Of a stretch of DNA of 64,000 bases, positions 48,361 to 59,023 are shown in pieces. The DNA comes from Budorcas taxicolor. Lineage: Eukaryota; Chordata; Mammalia; Artiodactyla; Bovidae. How positions within the stretch are numbered: position 1 is the first letter of the stretch; each line of letters begins with the position of its first letter. The stretch is taken from positions 54,304,567 to 54,368,566 of the forward strand of contig NC_068912.1 in the NCBI RefSeq assembly GCF_023091745.1. Reading direction: 5' to 3'. Under the pieces are notes generated by a model, which ran no database searches, was not told the DNA's origin, and saw nothing but the letters and a program-made list of their open reading frames with translations. Position numbers and translations under genes: made by a program.

Positions 48361-48632
48361 GTGCAGGAGACCACAGTTTGATTCCTGGGTCAGGAAGATC
48401 CACTGGAGAAGGGATAGGCTACCCACTCCAGTATTCTTGGGTTTACCTGGTGGCTCAGCTGGTGAAGAATCTACCTGCTATGTAGGAGACCTGGGTTCGA
48501 TCCCTGGGTTAGGAAGATTCCCTGGAGAAGGGGAAAGCTATGCACTCCAGCAGTCTGGCCTGGAGAATTCCATGGATTTTATAGTCCATGGGGTCACAAA
48601 GAGTCGGACTCAACTGAGCAATTTTCACTTTC
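48361..48632 (+). mobile_element. Bov-tA SINE, partial plus complete unit
   Basis: A truncated head/body (48361-48438) is followed by a second head (TGGTGGCTCAGCTGGTGAAG) and a BovA body ending AGTCGGACTCAACTGAGCAA. Confidence 0.88.
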
Positions 48633-49029
48633 ATAAATTTTTAAACGCGAATCCAAACAGAAGATTTCAATGGTAAATTAAATGAAAGATTTTGTTCATG
48701 AGGGTTATTGTATGTTGACAAGTCACTGTCATATCAATATTTTTAATGAGCTACTTTGATAACACTTCTCCAATTTTCAAAAGGAAACAAATTTTATCTC
48801 ATATATCTCACTGTTGACATAAATGGCCAGGGTTTTTTGTGACTGGCCAAAAAATCACCAGATGCATTAGGATCATCTTTCTCTTTGCTGATGTTAACTG
48901 TGTTAACTAGGCACACAGTTACATTGTGGGGATTTTGACATTCCTCCTTCTGAATGCAAAATAACCTGATGAAAACTCTTCATCTGTTTAGACTGGAAAT
49001 TCTAATTCATCCCATCTCTTTCCTTGCAG

Positions 49030-49229
49030 ACAAGGCGACATGGCCTCAGAGGCCCACATGCCAGGCCCAGAGTGCCTCATTGAGAACACTAATGGGCAAC
49101 TGCTGGTTAATCCAGAAGCTCTGAAGATCCTGTCTGCCATCAGGCAGCCTGTTGTGGTGGTGGCTATCGTGGGCCCCTACCGCACAGGCAAGTCCTACCT
49201 GATGAACAAGCTGGCCGGGAAGAACAAGG
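49030..49229 (+). CDS. GBP exon 2 (start codon, P-loop)
   Basis: Acceptor TCCTTGCAG ends at 49029, and 49030-49039 is 5' UTR. ATG at 49040 begins MASEAHMPGPECLIENTNGQ. The exon encodes IVGPYRTGKSYLMNKLAGK with R48, K51 and S52 of the P-loop. Donor GTGAGT at 49230 leaves phase 1. Confidence 0.95.
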
Positions 49230-52200
49230 GTGAGTGGCCCCAGCAGAGCCCAGCCAAGTCCCTTCTGTCCACCCACACTCCCAACATGCAGCACAGTGAT
49301 GTAAGGAGAGAAAGTTAGAGACCTGGGAGGGACATTGAAAGCTAGCTTTCAGTCCACAGCTATGTTCTTATTGTCACTACGACCTGTATCAGATCACAGC
49401 TCTTTGCATTTTGTCTTAGTTTCTTTCTCCAAAGCACAATTTTTTCCTTTCCTAGAAAGACAGATGTGGTAATAAAAAATAAGTAATGTATGTAATAATA
49501 AACCACAAGACATTTACAGAAATATTCATGTAGTGGGAGCATTTCTATTGATCTTTAAGATGTAAAATGTTTAAATCTGTACCGGTGATTCTTATTTCTT
49601 TTCCTGTTTTTAACTGTTGTTAAGTTACACATGGGCTTCCCCAGTGGCTCAGCAGGTAAAGAATCCGGCTGCAATACAGAGATGCCGGAGACCCGGGTCT
49701 GATCCTTGGGTAGGGAAGACACCTGGAGGAGGGCCGGGCAAGAATACATGCCAGTATTCTTGCTGGGAAAATCTCATGGTCAGGGGAACCTGGTGGGTTA
49801 CGGTCCATGGAGTTGCAAAGAGTCAGACACAGCTGAAACGACTGCGCATGCCCTCATGCAGGATACACATACATGAAATTTACCACAAAATTTACCATTG
49901 TAACATTTTTAAAAATTCTGTGGTATTAAGTAAATTCACACTGTTGTGTAAACATCACTAACATCCATCTCTGTAAATTTCCCCCAACAGGAATTCTATA
50001 CCCCAATAAACAAAAATGCCCCAGCCTTTGACAACCACAATTCTATATTATCTATAAATTTGACCAGTCTTGGAATCTCATGTAAAGAATCATATATTAT
50101 TTGTCCTTTAGTGATAGGTTTATTTCGCTGAGTGTGATGTCTTCAAGGTCCAACAATGTTGTAACATGTATCAAATTCTCTTCAATTTTAAGACTGAGTA
50201 ATTGTATGTGATACCCATTTGCTTATCCAGTCATCCAATTTATGGACATTTGGACCGTTTCCTCATTTTGGCTACTGTGAATAATGTTACTAAGAACATG
50301 GGCGTTCAAATATCTGTTTTGTCCCTGCTTTCACTTCTTTTGGGTATACACCAAGAAGTGGAATTGCTGGATCATATGATCTTCTATGCTAAGCTTTTTA
50401 AAGAAATCACCATATTATTTTCCACAGAAACTCTACCATTTTACATTCCCACCAGAAACACACAATGGTTCTAATTTCTCCACATTTCCCCCAACATTTG
50501 TTATAGTCTTTTGATAATGGCCATCCTAATGGTTATGAAGCAGTATCTCATTGTGGTTTTTTACAGTAAAAAATTTTTTAATATTATCAAATTCATTCAG
50601 TGTCAAATTTTCCAACTTCATTATAAATATCAATTAATTTTCAGGATTCACATAAGCTGTATGCTATGTTTTGTTGCCTTTTTTGAAGTACAGTTGATTT
50701 ACAATATTGTGTTAGTTTTAAGTGTACAGCAAAGTGATTCAGCTATATAGACATATATATTTTTTCAGGTTATTTTCCATTATAGGTTGTTTTAATACAT
50801 TGTGGTTTTGCTTAGTACTTCCCTAATGACTAGTAATGTTGAGGATCTTTTCATGTGTTCATTGGTCTTTTGAATAATTTCTCAGGAGAAATGTCTATCA
50901 AGTCATTTGCTCATTTTTGAATTGGGTTGATCTTAAATTTATTTGTGTTAAATTGTAAGACATTTATATATTCTGCATATCAATCCTTTATCAGATTTAT
51001 GACTAGCAAATATTTTCTCCCAATTTGTGTGTTATCTATTGAACTCTCAATAGTGTCCTTTGATTGGAGAAGGCAATGGCACCCCACTCCAGTACTCTTG
51101 CCTGGAAAATCCCATGGGTCGAGGAGCCTGGTAGGCTGCAGTCCATGAGGTCGCTAAGAGTCGGACACGACTGAGCTACTTCACTTTCACTTTTCACTTT
51201 CATGCATTGGAGAAGGACATGGCAACCCACTCCAGTGCTCTTGCCTGGAGAATCCCAGGGACGGGGGAGCCTGGTGGGCTGCCGTCTATGGGGTTGCAGA
51301 GTAGAACACGACTGAAGCGACTTGGCAGCAGCAGCAATGTCCTTTGATACATAAGTGTTTTAATTTGGATGAAGTCCAACTTATATATTTTTATTGCTAT
51401 TTATATTTTTGGTATTTTTCCAAGAAATCTTTGCTAAATGCAATATTGTGAAGTTTTCTCCTGTATTTTCTTCTATGACCTTCATAGTTTTATTAATAGC
51501 TCTTAAGGTCTTTGATCCATTTGGATTAAATCTTGTAGAAGGAAAGCTTTCTCTCTTTCATTGTTGAATATTATGTTGGCTGTGGTTTTTTTTTTTTTAT
51601 ATGACTCCTATTATGTTGAGATTTTCCTTAAATTTCTAGCTAGTTGATTGTTTTCCTCATGAAAAGGTTTTGCATCTTTTTAAGTATTTGATATTCTAAT
51701 TTCCCTGTTTCTCTGATTGTAAGTAAGATTAATACTTGTTGTGGTTTCAGTTCTCCTAAACTTGATTTTGTTAACTTGCATCCCAACTTCCAGAACCACC
51801 TGATATTAGAATTCCACCCTCTCTTTTCCCCATGCCCCCTTGCAGGCTTCTCTCTGGGCTCCACAGTGCAGTCTCACACGAAGGGCATCTGGATGTGGTG
51901 TGTGCCTCATCCTAAGAAGCCAGACCGTACTCTAGTTCTGCTTGATACTGAGGGCCTGGGGGATGTGGAGAAGGTAAGGAATGAGGTTCCAGTTTGGACT
52001 AAGCCCTCATGTCTGAATGTCCTCTACACTTTTAATTTTCCTTTAAATAAGACCTTTGTTTAACCATGTTTTTTCATTTCTGTTTATATGCTATGAAACC
52101 AAGTTAGGAACCAGGGGTTAGGAAAATATTCATAAGGCAGAATCCTAGAAGAAGAGCATAGTGGTCAGTAGACAGTATCCTAATTAACAAAAAGCTATAA

Positions 52201-55200
52201 GCTAAGCCTGGAGAAGGCAATGGCACCCCATTCCAGTACTCTTGCCTGGAAAATCCCATGGATGGAGGAGCCTGGTAGGCTGCAGTCCATGGGGTCACTA
52301 AGAGTCGGACACAACTGAGTGACTTCACTTTCACTTTTCACTTTCATGCATTGGAGAAGGCAATGGCAACCTACGCCAATGTTCTTGCCTGGAGAATCCC
52401 AGGGACGGGGGAGCCTGATGGGCTGCCATCTATGGGGTCACACAGAGTCTGACACGACTGAAGTGACTTAGCAGTAGCAGCAGTATAAGCTAAGCCAGAT
52501 AACACAGGTGCATAAAGGGAGTACAGATAAACTCAAAGTGATAAATTTTATCCTGCAAAGAACTTTAGTTAGGGATTTAGGTTTCAAAGCCCCATACCCT
52601 TGGCTTTAACTTTAAAGTCTGTCAGTAACTCAGTGACTTTTTAAAATTATTTGACCTTTTAATCTCAGCTTTCTGATCTGTAAAACACGTGTATTAGATC
52701 TACATTTGCCTCATAGTATTGTCTGGAATGTTTATAAGAAATGGGAAGTGTTAGGTGAACAACAATATCCAACTGAGATAGAAACAAGTATTAGTACCCT
52801 AATATTAAGACAATTTTTCTGTAAAAATAAAGAGAAAAATTAAATTTAAATTACGTTTAAGACCTTTGACTGCCCACCCACAATGACTATTTGCTTTGCA
52901 GTTATCTATCAATTATCATAAGAGGGTCTAATGAGAATCAGGGTAAAACAAAACACATCAGAAAACTATTCAAAGCCATTTTTGCTTGGATTTGGTTTTC
53001 TTTGTCATCAGTCTTGAAAGAAAAAAAAAAAAAACTCTAGTTAAATGAGCATCCTTTTACTACTGCTGATCAGGAAAGTGCCATTAAGAATGAAACACAG
53101 TTCTGGTAAAATGTGTTCTGATTTCCAGGGTGACAACCAGAATGACTCCTGGATCTTCGCCCTAGCAATACTCTTGAGCAGCACTTTCGTGTACAATAGT
53201 ATGGGAACTATCAACCAGCAGGCCATGGACCAACTGCAGTATCCTTTTGGGATCCAAAGCACATCAACGTCAGAGGGGAGACCAGAATTTAAAAAACAGC
53301 TGACTACCTATGAATCCTGGTGAAACAAACACGAGAAATATAAAAAAGAATTCAATGGCAAGGGGAAAATCCTATAACCTACTGAAGAATTGATACTTGG
53401 GATATTTGGGTTAAGAACAAAGGAGAAACAAAGGTTTTGTATGTGGAACTAATATAGGATGGGGGGGGGGTACTCTTCATTCATGCCAGTTTTCCTTATT
53501 TTGCTACTCAGCTATGTGACAGAGCTGACAGATAGGATCAGGGTAAGATCCTCACCTGATGTGGATGAGGTTGAGGCTGAGGATTCAGCTGACTTTGTGA
53601 GCTTCTTTCCAGACTTCGTATGGACACTGAGGGATTTCTCCTTAGACTTGAAAGCAGATGGAGAGTCCATCACAGCAGATGAGTACCTGGAGAATTCCCT
53701 CAAGCTTAAGAAAGGTAAAGGGGACTTAGAATTGGTAAACAGATGACAAAACACTAAAAACTATTGTTCCTTAGTTTTCTGTCAACAGTTGTCTTCTGCT
53801 TATAGTTTCTATTTCTTCTCAAGGGGTGATTACTAAGAAGTAATGCTTGTTTACTATCTGAATAATAGATTTGGCTTTAGATTATTTTTCTCCCTGTTCT
53901 AAGAATAAACTTCTTTTTCTTTCACCTTGCCCTATGCTGTGATTAGATTGATATAATCCATGCTTAGGGCTTGTGGTGCTGTAATTAGCCAAAGAGTAGG
54001 AGTAGAATGGTCATTTATTTGAAGAAAAGAAATACAAGCATGAACCCTGCACCGTTCGGGGCTGGTAAAGGATTGCCACAGGCAAATGTTGTTCAATCTA
54101 GCCTGCCAGTTGGTTTTGTAAGTAAGATTTTATTGGAATAATGTCATGCCCATTTATTTATAGTTTCTCTATGACAGATTTTAGGCTACAATAGGAGATT
54201 TGAGTACTTAGAAAAGAGACCATCTGGCTGGCAAAGTCTAAAATATTTACTGTTTGACCTTTTATGGGAAATATTTGCAAGATCCTACATTAGGCAAATT
54301 CCTTTTTTCTTCCTCCAGGTACCAGCCCGAAAGATAAAACTTTTAATCTGCCTCGACTCTGTATCCGAAAGTTCTTCCCAAAGAAGAAATGCTTCATCTT
54401 TGATCGGCCCACTGATAGGAAGAAATTGGGCCAGCTTGAGGAACTGTGTGACGATGAGCTGGATTCCGAATTTGTGCAACAAGCTGCAGCCTTCTGTTCC
54501 TACATCTTTAGCAATTCCAAAACTAAAACTCTCTCAGGAGGCATCAAGGTGGTGGCACCAACACTTCTGTTGGGTTTTATTAGTCAGACTTCATAGTTGA
54601 GAAAAGACACAAAAGGCAAAGAATAAAAGCTCTGAAAGCGGGCAGTTGTCCTAGTAAACTGGACCTGCCCTGTCCAACATGGCTGTCCATGGACAGGTAT
54701 GTCTATCTAAATTTAAATGTAGCTAATAAAAAATATAGAAATTTAACATTCTCATCACACAGCTATGTCTCAAGGGCTCACACCTATGTGAGGCTAGTGG
54801 CTCCCACCCTGGACAGCACGCACAGAATACTTCCAACATCACAGAAAGGTCTCCTATAACACTCTGCTAGAATAAGCAAAATGGAGGACTCATTTTGATT
54901 TGCTCCACAAATATTAATCAAATGTTTCCCATGGACTTACCAGGGTTGATAATACAGACATAAATGAGAGAGAGATGATTTCTGGCCTAACAGTACCTGC
55001 AGATGAAGTAAATGTACTCAATAAACACAAAGGGTTCTCAACCGTTGAGGTATGTATACCACCGAGGATCTTGCCAAAGAGAAGGGTCTAAGTCAGTCAA
55101 ACTGGGGCAGAGGCTGAGAGTCTGCATTTTTAGCAAGTTTTCAGCTGATGCTGTAAAATAAATGGTTGGTAATAAACAATATTAGAATTAGAATAGAGAG

Positions 55201-58200
55201 TTCCTCACTCTGCCTACAGTAAACATCATCATTGTTCTCTATTGTAGGTCTAGGGACCCTGGTGCAGACCTATGTCAATGCCATCAGCAATGGGAATCTG
55301 CCCTGCATGGAGAATGCAGTCCTGGCCTTGGCTGAGATAGAGAACTCGGCCGCAGTACAAAAGGCCATTGCCCACTATGACCAGCAGATGAGCCAGAAGC
55401 TCCAGCTGCCCACAGAAACCCTCAAGGAACTGCTGGACCTGCACAGGGCCAGTGAGAAAGAGGCCACTGAAGTCTTCATGAAGAGTTCCTTCAAAGACAT
55501 AGACCAATTATTTCAAAAAGAATTAGTGGTAATTTTTTTCTCTGGTTTATACATATTAGGCTCTTGTAAAGTATTACTAGAAAATGAAATATGTGTTTAT
55601 TTTGTAAAAAGCAATTTTGCTAGACAAACATTATTTGTTATCATAAGAGGAACCAGTTTTATATATGATATACTTTATTACAAGGCATTGAAACTTTTTT
55701 CTTTCATGAATAAACTAATAATCTTCCCTATAATTTCATTACATGCATACAAGTAATAATCAGAACTTCTAATCAAATCACAGACTCATTTTTATCAGAC
55801 TGATTGGATATTTTGGCCAAAAGCAAAGAATATTTTATTCTTAGTTATCCATGAGCAGGTTTATATTGAGTTACATTTATTCCACATGTAATCATTTGTC
55901 CAGTTGGAAAATTAGGAGTTTTCTCCAAAGGTGAAGGATGTAGCTAGTAATCTCTGCTCCGAAGGTTACCCTCATGGAGAAAGGGGCTTCTGTAGAAAGT
56001 CAGGATTAGGAGGAAGGATATGATTTTGTTGCATTTCTGTGAGTTCTTCTAGTGGTCACAGACATTTTTTACTTTTATGTTTTTGAGAAGCTTTTCCAGA
56101 AATTTGGAGGTCAAGCTAACCTCTTTTAATTCTTCTGTTTATTAATACTTATATTTTACATTAAAGGCCCAGCTAGATAAAAAGCGAGATGACTTTTGTA
56201 ACCAGAATCTTAAAGCATCAGAAGATCATTGCTCTGCTTTACTGAAGGATATTTTCAGTCCTCTAGAAGAAGATGTGAAACAGGGGATTTATTTGAAACC
56301 AGGGGGCTATCGCCTCTTCATTGAGAAGATGCAAGAGCTGAAGAAGAAGTATGTTCAGGAGCCCAGAAAGGGCATACAGGTAACCAAGTTTGATTCTGGG
56401 AAGCTACTGATGCCTCCTTGAGGTGACAGTGCGATGACGTGTGTTGTACACAGGTGCGCAATTACAGGACCAACGTCATTCAGGCTCTCATTCTATAAAT
56501 ACATACAGGGAGCCTGTTACACCAGGTATAACCAATGTGCTCACCCAAGAGCATACACTAAGTTAACAATTCAGTTATCAACTGGGTTACCAGATGTATC
56601 CAAAATTTCAAATATGTCATCATGTATCTCTCTGCCTGTGGCTCCCCCAAGCCCTACACTTCCCTCCCTCCCATTCTCCCTCTACCCACTTTATTCAGAT
56701 CCACTTTCTCCATGATGCTTTCATTCTCCAACAAGCTCACCCCATAAGGGACCACAGCACCAACAGCTCCAAAATCAGAGCCCTCAGTTTACAAGCACAG
56801 AGAACCACTATTTACATGTATATCAACCTCTTAAAAAGGATTCTGCTCAGGAGGGCGCCTTGCTTGGCCAGTCTGGAGCATGTGCTCAGTCCAGTGACAG
56901 GGAGTCTGATCACCAGGCACACCAGGGCCAAGAGGAGCAGTTCCTAGAGGGAAAGGTGGAAAACATGAATAAGTGTTTATAGTCATTTCCTGCTACTGAC
57001 CCCATTATGTCCGGGTCCCAGGCTGAGGAGATTCTTCAGGAATACTTGAAGTCCAAGGAGTCTGTGACTGATGTAATTCTACAGACAGACCAGACGCTCT
57101 CAGAGAAGGAAAAGTCGATTGAAGGTGAGGAGCAAGTCAAGAGACTAGACAGCCTCGAAAGCTCTTTAAAGCTCTAACTAATTCAGCTAGGTGAACCGAG
57201 GAGCCTTAAACTATAGCAACATGAGAAAAGATGTCTCTTATTTGCTGATATCTTTTCTGAGTATGGCGTATGCAGCAGGTAGCAACAGTGATAGGGAATT
57301 GTAGATGGAAGAAAGAAGCAACTTGGTCTCCACATACATTTTTATTTTCCCCCTTCCTCCTGACAGTGGAACGTGTGAAAGCTGAATCTGCACGGGCTGC
57401 AGCAAAAATGCTGGAGGAAATGCAAATAAAGAACCAGCAGATGATGGAAGAGAAAGAAAAGAGCCATCAGGAACATGTGAAACAACTGACTGAGAAGATG
57501 GAGAGGGAGAGGGCCCAGTTACTGGAAGAGCAGGAGAGAACTCTTGCTCTCAAACTGCAGGTATTTAAGTGCAACACCGTGAGGTTCCTGTTATTCTGTT
57601 TTCCCTCCACATTCCCTGGTCACAAATGTGGCCCCACAGTGAGAACCTGAAGGCCAGAAGAAGGACCTTGCATGCTTACTTGTCCTTTTCAATCCCTGTT
57701 TGTCTGCCTGAACTGGCCCCTGCAGTGTCTTGTTACTAAAAATTTTACTTGCAGTTATGCCGCACCTAGTCTTCTATCACTGTATCTGTCAATCATGGTA
57801 GCTGTTACCTGCTAGGCACACACAAAAAAAGGTCTTATCCATATCAAAGCAAGACCTGTCATGTCCCTAATACTTAGGAGATGAAAGAGAGGTTCAGACA
57901 AGACTAAATAACTTTTATAGGGTCACAGTGCTTGGGAAGATTTCTGAACTGTCTTCACCACTTAGAGGGATCCATGATTTTTTTTTTTTTCTGTCACAAC
58001 TGGTATGACCTTTAGCTTTAAGAAATCCTTCATAAGCAGAAGGACTCCTTAACTCACACTGCTGTGTCTATCTGTCACTCCTACTGGTTTCCTATGCCCT
58101 GCTCCTAGTATGTGTTGAGCTGTGCAGAAATCCAGTATGATCAAGTCTGCGACCCTGATTCCCTCACCTATATTTTGGTCCTTCTGCCACCAAGTTGTGG

Positions 58201-59023
58201 AAGCTTAGGCCAAATTTCCTGTTCTAAGATTCAGGCAATGTATCAGATTTTGGAAATCCTTCTATTTCTGTGTTATGTGTGCATGCGTGTGTATTAAAAA
58301 ATAAGAATGCATAGATAAGACTCAAAGCCAAACATTTCACTAGGTTGTCCACAAAGACTGTATACAAACAATGGGAGAAAAAATTAAGACTGCTAATTGA
58401 GATATATCAACATATCAGGATGAGCTTATGTCAGGAGATACAAGTCAAAAATCTTTCTTAACTCAGGGAGACTCAGGAAAAGCAATCACAGAAATAGAAG
58501 ACTTAAGAGAAAGTATAATGAAAATTAATGACAGAGAAAATTTCAAGAAGAAATTAAATATTTTTGAGTAACATCGAAACTTACATTATCATATGTAAAA
58601 TAGATAGCCAACGGGAATTTGCTGTATGGCTCAGGAAACTCAAACAGGGGCTCTGTATCAACCTAGAGGGGTGAGACAGGGAGGGAGATGGAAGGGAGTT
58701 TCAAAAGGGAAGGGATATATGTATACCTATGGCTGATTCATGTTGAGATTTGACAGAAAACAGCAAAATTCTGTAAAACAATTATCCTTTGATAAAAAAT
58801 AAATAAATGAAAAATTTAAAAAAAATCCTTAAATGTGGAAACTAGATAGTAGTTAGAGATTTACTTAATGATATACACTATTCAATTTCCATTTGTATTT
58901 TTTTAGGAACAGTCCCGACTACTACAGGAAGGATTCCAAGAAGAGACCAGACGACTTTATAATGAAATACAGAATCTCCAGAAGAAGATGAATAAACCAA
59001 AGAAGGGGTGTTTCCTAGGCTAA
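49040..59023 (+). CDS. Guanylate-binding protein, GBP1/2/5 type (10 coding exons)
   Basis: This is a spliced gene for a dynamin-like large GTPase that is induced by interferon and acts on pathogen-containing vacuoles and bacteria. Exons: 49040-49229, 51846-51973, 53129-53238, 53512-53714, 54319-54561 (by homology), 55248-55528, 56167-56379, 57022-57124, 57367-57560, 58907-59023. These sum to 1782 nt, 593 residues, matching the family length. G motifs: P-loop GPYRTGKS at 45-52, switch I T75, DTEG at 97-100, TLRD at 181-184. They are followed by a helical middle and effector domain and a C-terminal KKGCFLG. No stop occurs within any exon. The start ATG follows the acceptor by 10 nt. The oddity is the missing exon 6 donor. 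The gene symbol is left open because GBP1, GBP2 and GBP5 cannot be separated by eye. Confidence 0.88.
49633..49852 (+). mobile_element. Bov-tA SINE in GBP intron 2
   Basis: GGGCTTCCCCAGTGGCTCAG head and a BovA body ending AGTCAGACACAGCTGAAACG. Confidence 0.9.
49865..51690 (-). mobile_element. Old L1, antisense, with a nested L1 3' end and a SINE
   Basis: Diverged L1 3' UTR and ORF2 C-terminal sequence in reverse fills most of intron 2. A younger L1 3' end (TTTGAAGTACAGTTGATTTA) is nested at about 50685-50800, and a Bov-A2 at 51065-51337. Confidence 0.78.
51065..51337 (+). mobile_element. Bov-A2 SINE (dimer) with perfect 11-bp TSD
   Basis: TGTCCTTTGAT at 51054-51064 and 51338-51348 flanks two BovA units that end in GGCAGCAGCAGCA. 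Confidence 0.95.
51846..51973 (+). CDS. GBP exon 3 (switch I and II)
   Basis: It is 128 nt. It reads GFSLGSTVQSHTKGIWMWCV and LVLLDTEGLGDVEK. Acceptor TGCAG and donor GTAAGG are strong. The homologous relic at 7385-7512 has the same length. Confidence 0.96.
52209..52483 (+). mobile_element. Bov-A2 SINE (dimer) with perfect 13-bp TSD
   Basis: TATAAGCTAAGCC at 52196-52208 and 52484-52496 flanks the element, in GBP intron 3. Confidence 0.95.
52560..52790 (-). repeat. MIR relic in intron 3
   Basis: TCTCAGCTTTCTGATCTGTA and ATTTGCCTCATAGTATTGTC follow the antisense MIR pattern. The rest of the intron up to 53128 has a poly-A run (53022-53034) and nothing else recognised. Confidence 0.55.
53129..53238 (+). 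CDS. GBP exon 4
   Basis: It is 110 nt, starting GDNQNDSWIFALAILLSSTF, after TTTCCAG. It ends at CTGCA before donor GTATCC. The codon split CA/C gives His143. Confidence 0.95.
53512..53714 (+). CDS. GBP exon 5 (TLRD motif)
   Basis: It is 203 nt, two codons longer than in human GBP1 as remembered. It reads YVTELTDRIRVRSSPDVDEV and SFFPDFVWTLRDFSLDL. D184 of TLRD confers guanine specificity. A run of ten G lies 41 nt upstream of the acceptor (53461-53470). Donor GTAAAG. Confidence 0.95.
54040..54290. repeat. DNA-transposon (hAT-like) relic in intron 5
   Basis: GGCTGGCAAAGTCTAAAATA followed by TTTACTGTTTGACC, and TTATTGGAATAATGTCATGC, resemble an old mammalian hAT/MER nonautonomous repeat. The exact family is not assigned. 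Confidence 0.45.
54319..54561 (+). CDS. GBP exon 6 (end of GTPase domain; donor absent)
   Basis: It begins after TCCTCCAG and reads TSPKDKTFNLPRLCIRKFFP, then FDRPTDRKKLGQLEEL, ending TKTLSGGIK. Family length of 243 nt would end it at 54561, giving VVAP and the right phase for exon 7. The next bases are CA, not GT. GT at 54549 and 54552 would lead straight into TAG in exon 7. The only nearby in-phase GT is at 54574, with a poor context (GTTTTA). Read-through stops at 54594-54596. The right edge is therefore uncertain. Confidence 0.75.
54655..55150. repeat. Cluster of old DNA-transposon and LINE relics in intron 6
   Basis: 54660-54870 (AGGCTAGTGGCTCCCACCCT, GGACAGC) and 55030-55150 (GAGAGTCTGCATTTTTAGCA, GATGCTGT) resemble hAT/MER relics. 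Between them, 54900-55000 resembles another ancient interspersed repeat. All assignments are approximate. Confidence 0.45.
55248..55528 (+). CDS. GBP exon 7
   Basis: It is exactly 281 nt, the family length. It reads LGTLVQTYVNAISNGNLPCM and AAVQKAIAHYDQQM, the start of the helical domain, after ATTGTAG. It needs a phase-1 upstream exon, since in phase 0 its second codon is TAG. Donor GTAATT. Confidence 0.95.
55529..56166 (+). other. GBP intron 7
   Basis: Nothing recognised beyond splice sites. A pyrimidine-rich tract precedes the exon 8 acceptor TAAAG. Confidence 0.6.
56167..56379 (+). CDS. GBP exon 8
   Basis: It is 213 nt, the family length. It reads AQLDKKRDDFCNQNLKASED and LKPGGYRLFIEKMQELKKKY, ending RKGIQ. 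Donor GTAACC. It aligns with the open pseudogene exon at 20862-21071. Confidence 0.95.
56380..57021 (+). other. GBP intron 8
   Basis: Unique sequence. Frames at 56434-56947 are chance frames without splice or family support. It ends GGTCCCAG. Confidence 0.6.
57022..57124 (+). CDS. GBP exon 9
   Basis: It is 103 nt. It reads AEEILQEYLKSKESVTDVIL and QTDQTLSEKEKSIE. Donor GTGAGG. Confidence 0.95.
57367..57560 (+). CDS. GBP exon 10
   Basis: It is 194 nt. Highly charged long-helix sequence (ERVKAESARAAAKMLEEMQ, KQLTEKMERERAQLLEEQ, ERTLALKLQ), matching GBP helices alpha12-13. Acceptor CTGACAG and donor GTATTT. Confidence 0.95.
57561..58590. other. GBP intron 10 with a MIR-like relic
   Basis: GAGAGGTTCAGACAAGACTA near 57890 resembles MIR. 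The rest is unique. Confidence 0.5.
58600..58826 (+). mobile_element. Ruminant L1 3' end, sense
   Basis: GCCAACGGGAATTTGCTGTA through GGGATATATGTATACCTATG and ATTATCCTTTGATAAAAAAT, ending in an A-rich tail. It is a 5'-truncated L1 close to the last exon. Confidence 0.75.
58907..59023 (+). CDS. GBP exon 11 (C-terminus, CaaX-like box)
   Basis: After TTTTTTTAG it reads EQSRLLQEGFQEETRRLYNE and ends NKPKKGCFLG, with TAA at 59021-59023. Cys590 is four from the end, as in prenylated GBPs, and is preceded by a small basic patch. The final Gly is an unusual X residue. Confidence 0.93.
   Translation, partial: EQSRLLQEGFQEETRRLYNEIQNLQKKMNKPKKGCFLG

Noticed and set aside
56434..56947. Frames of 93 and 117 codons in GBP intron 8
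   Set aside because: They lie between well-defined exons 8 and 9, lack splice sites in phase and resemble no known GBP segment.
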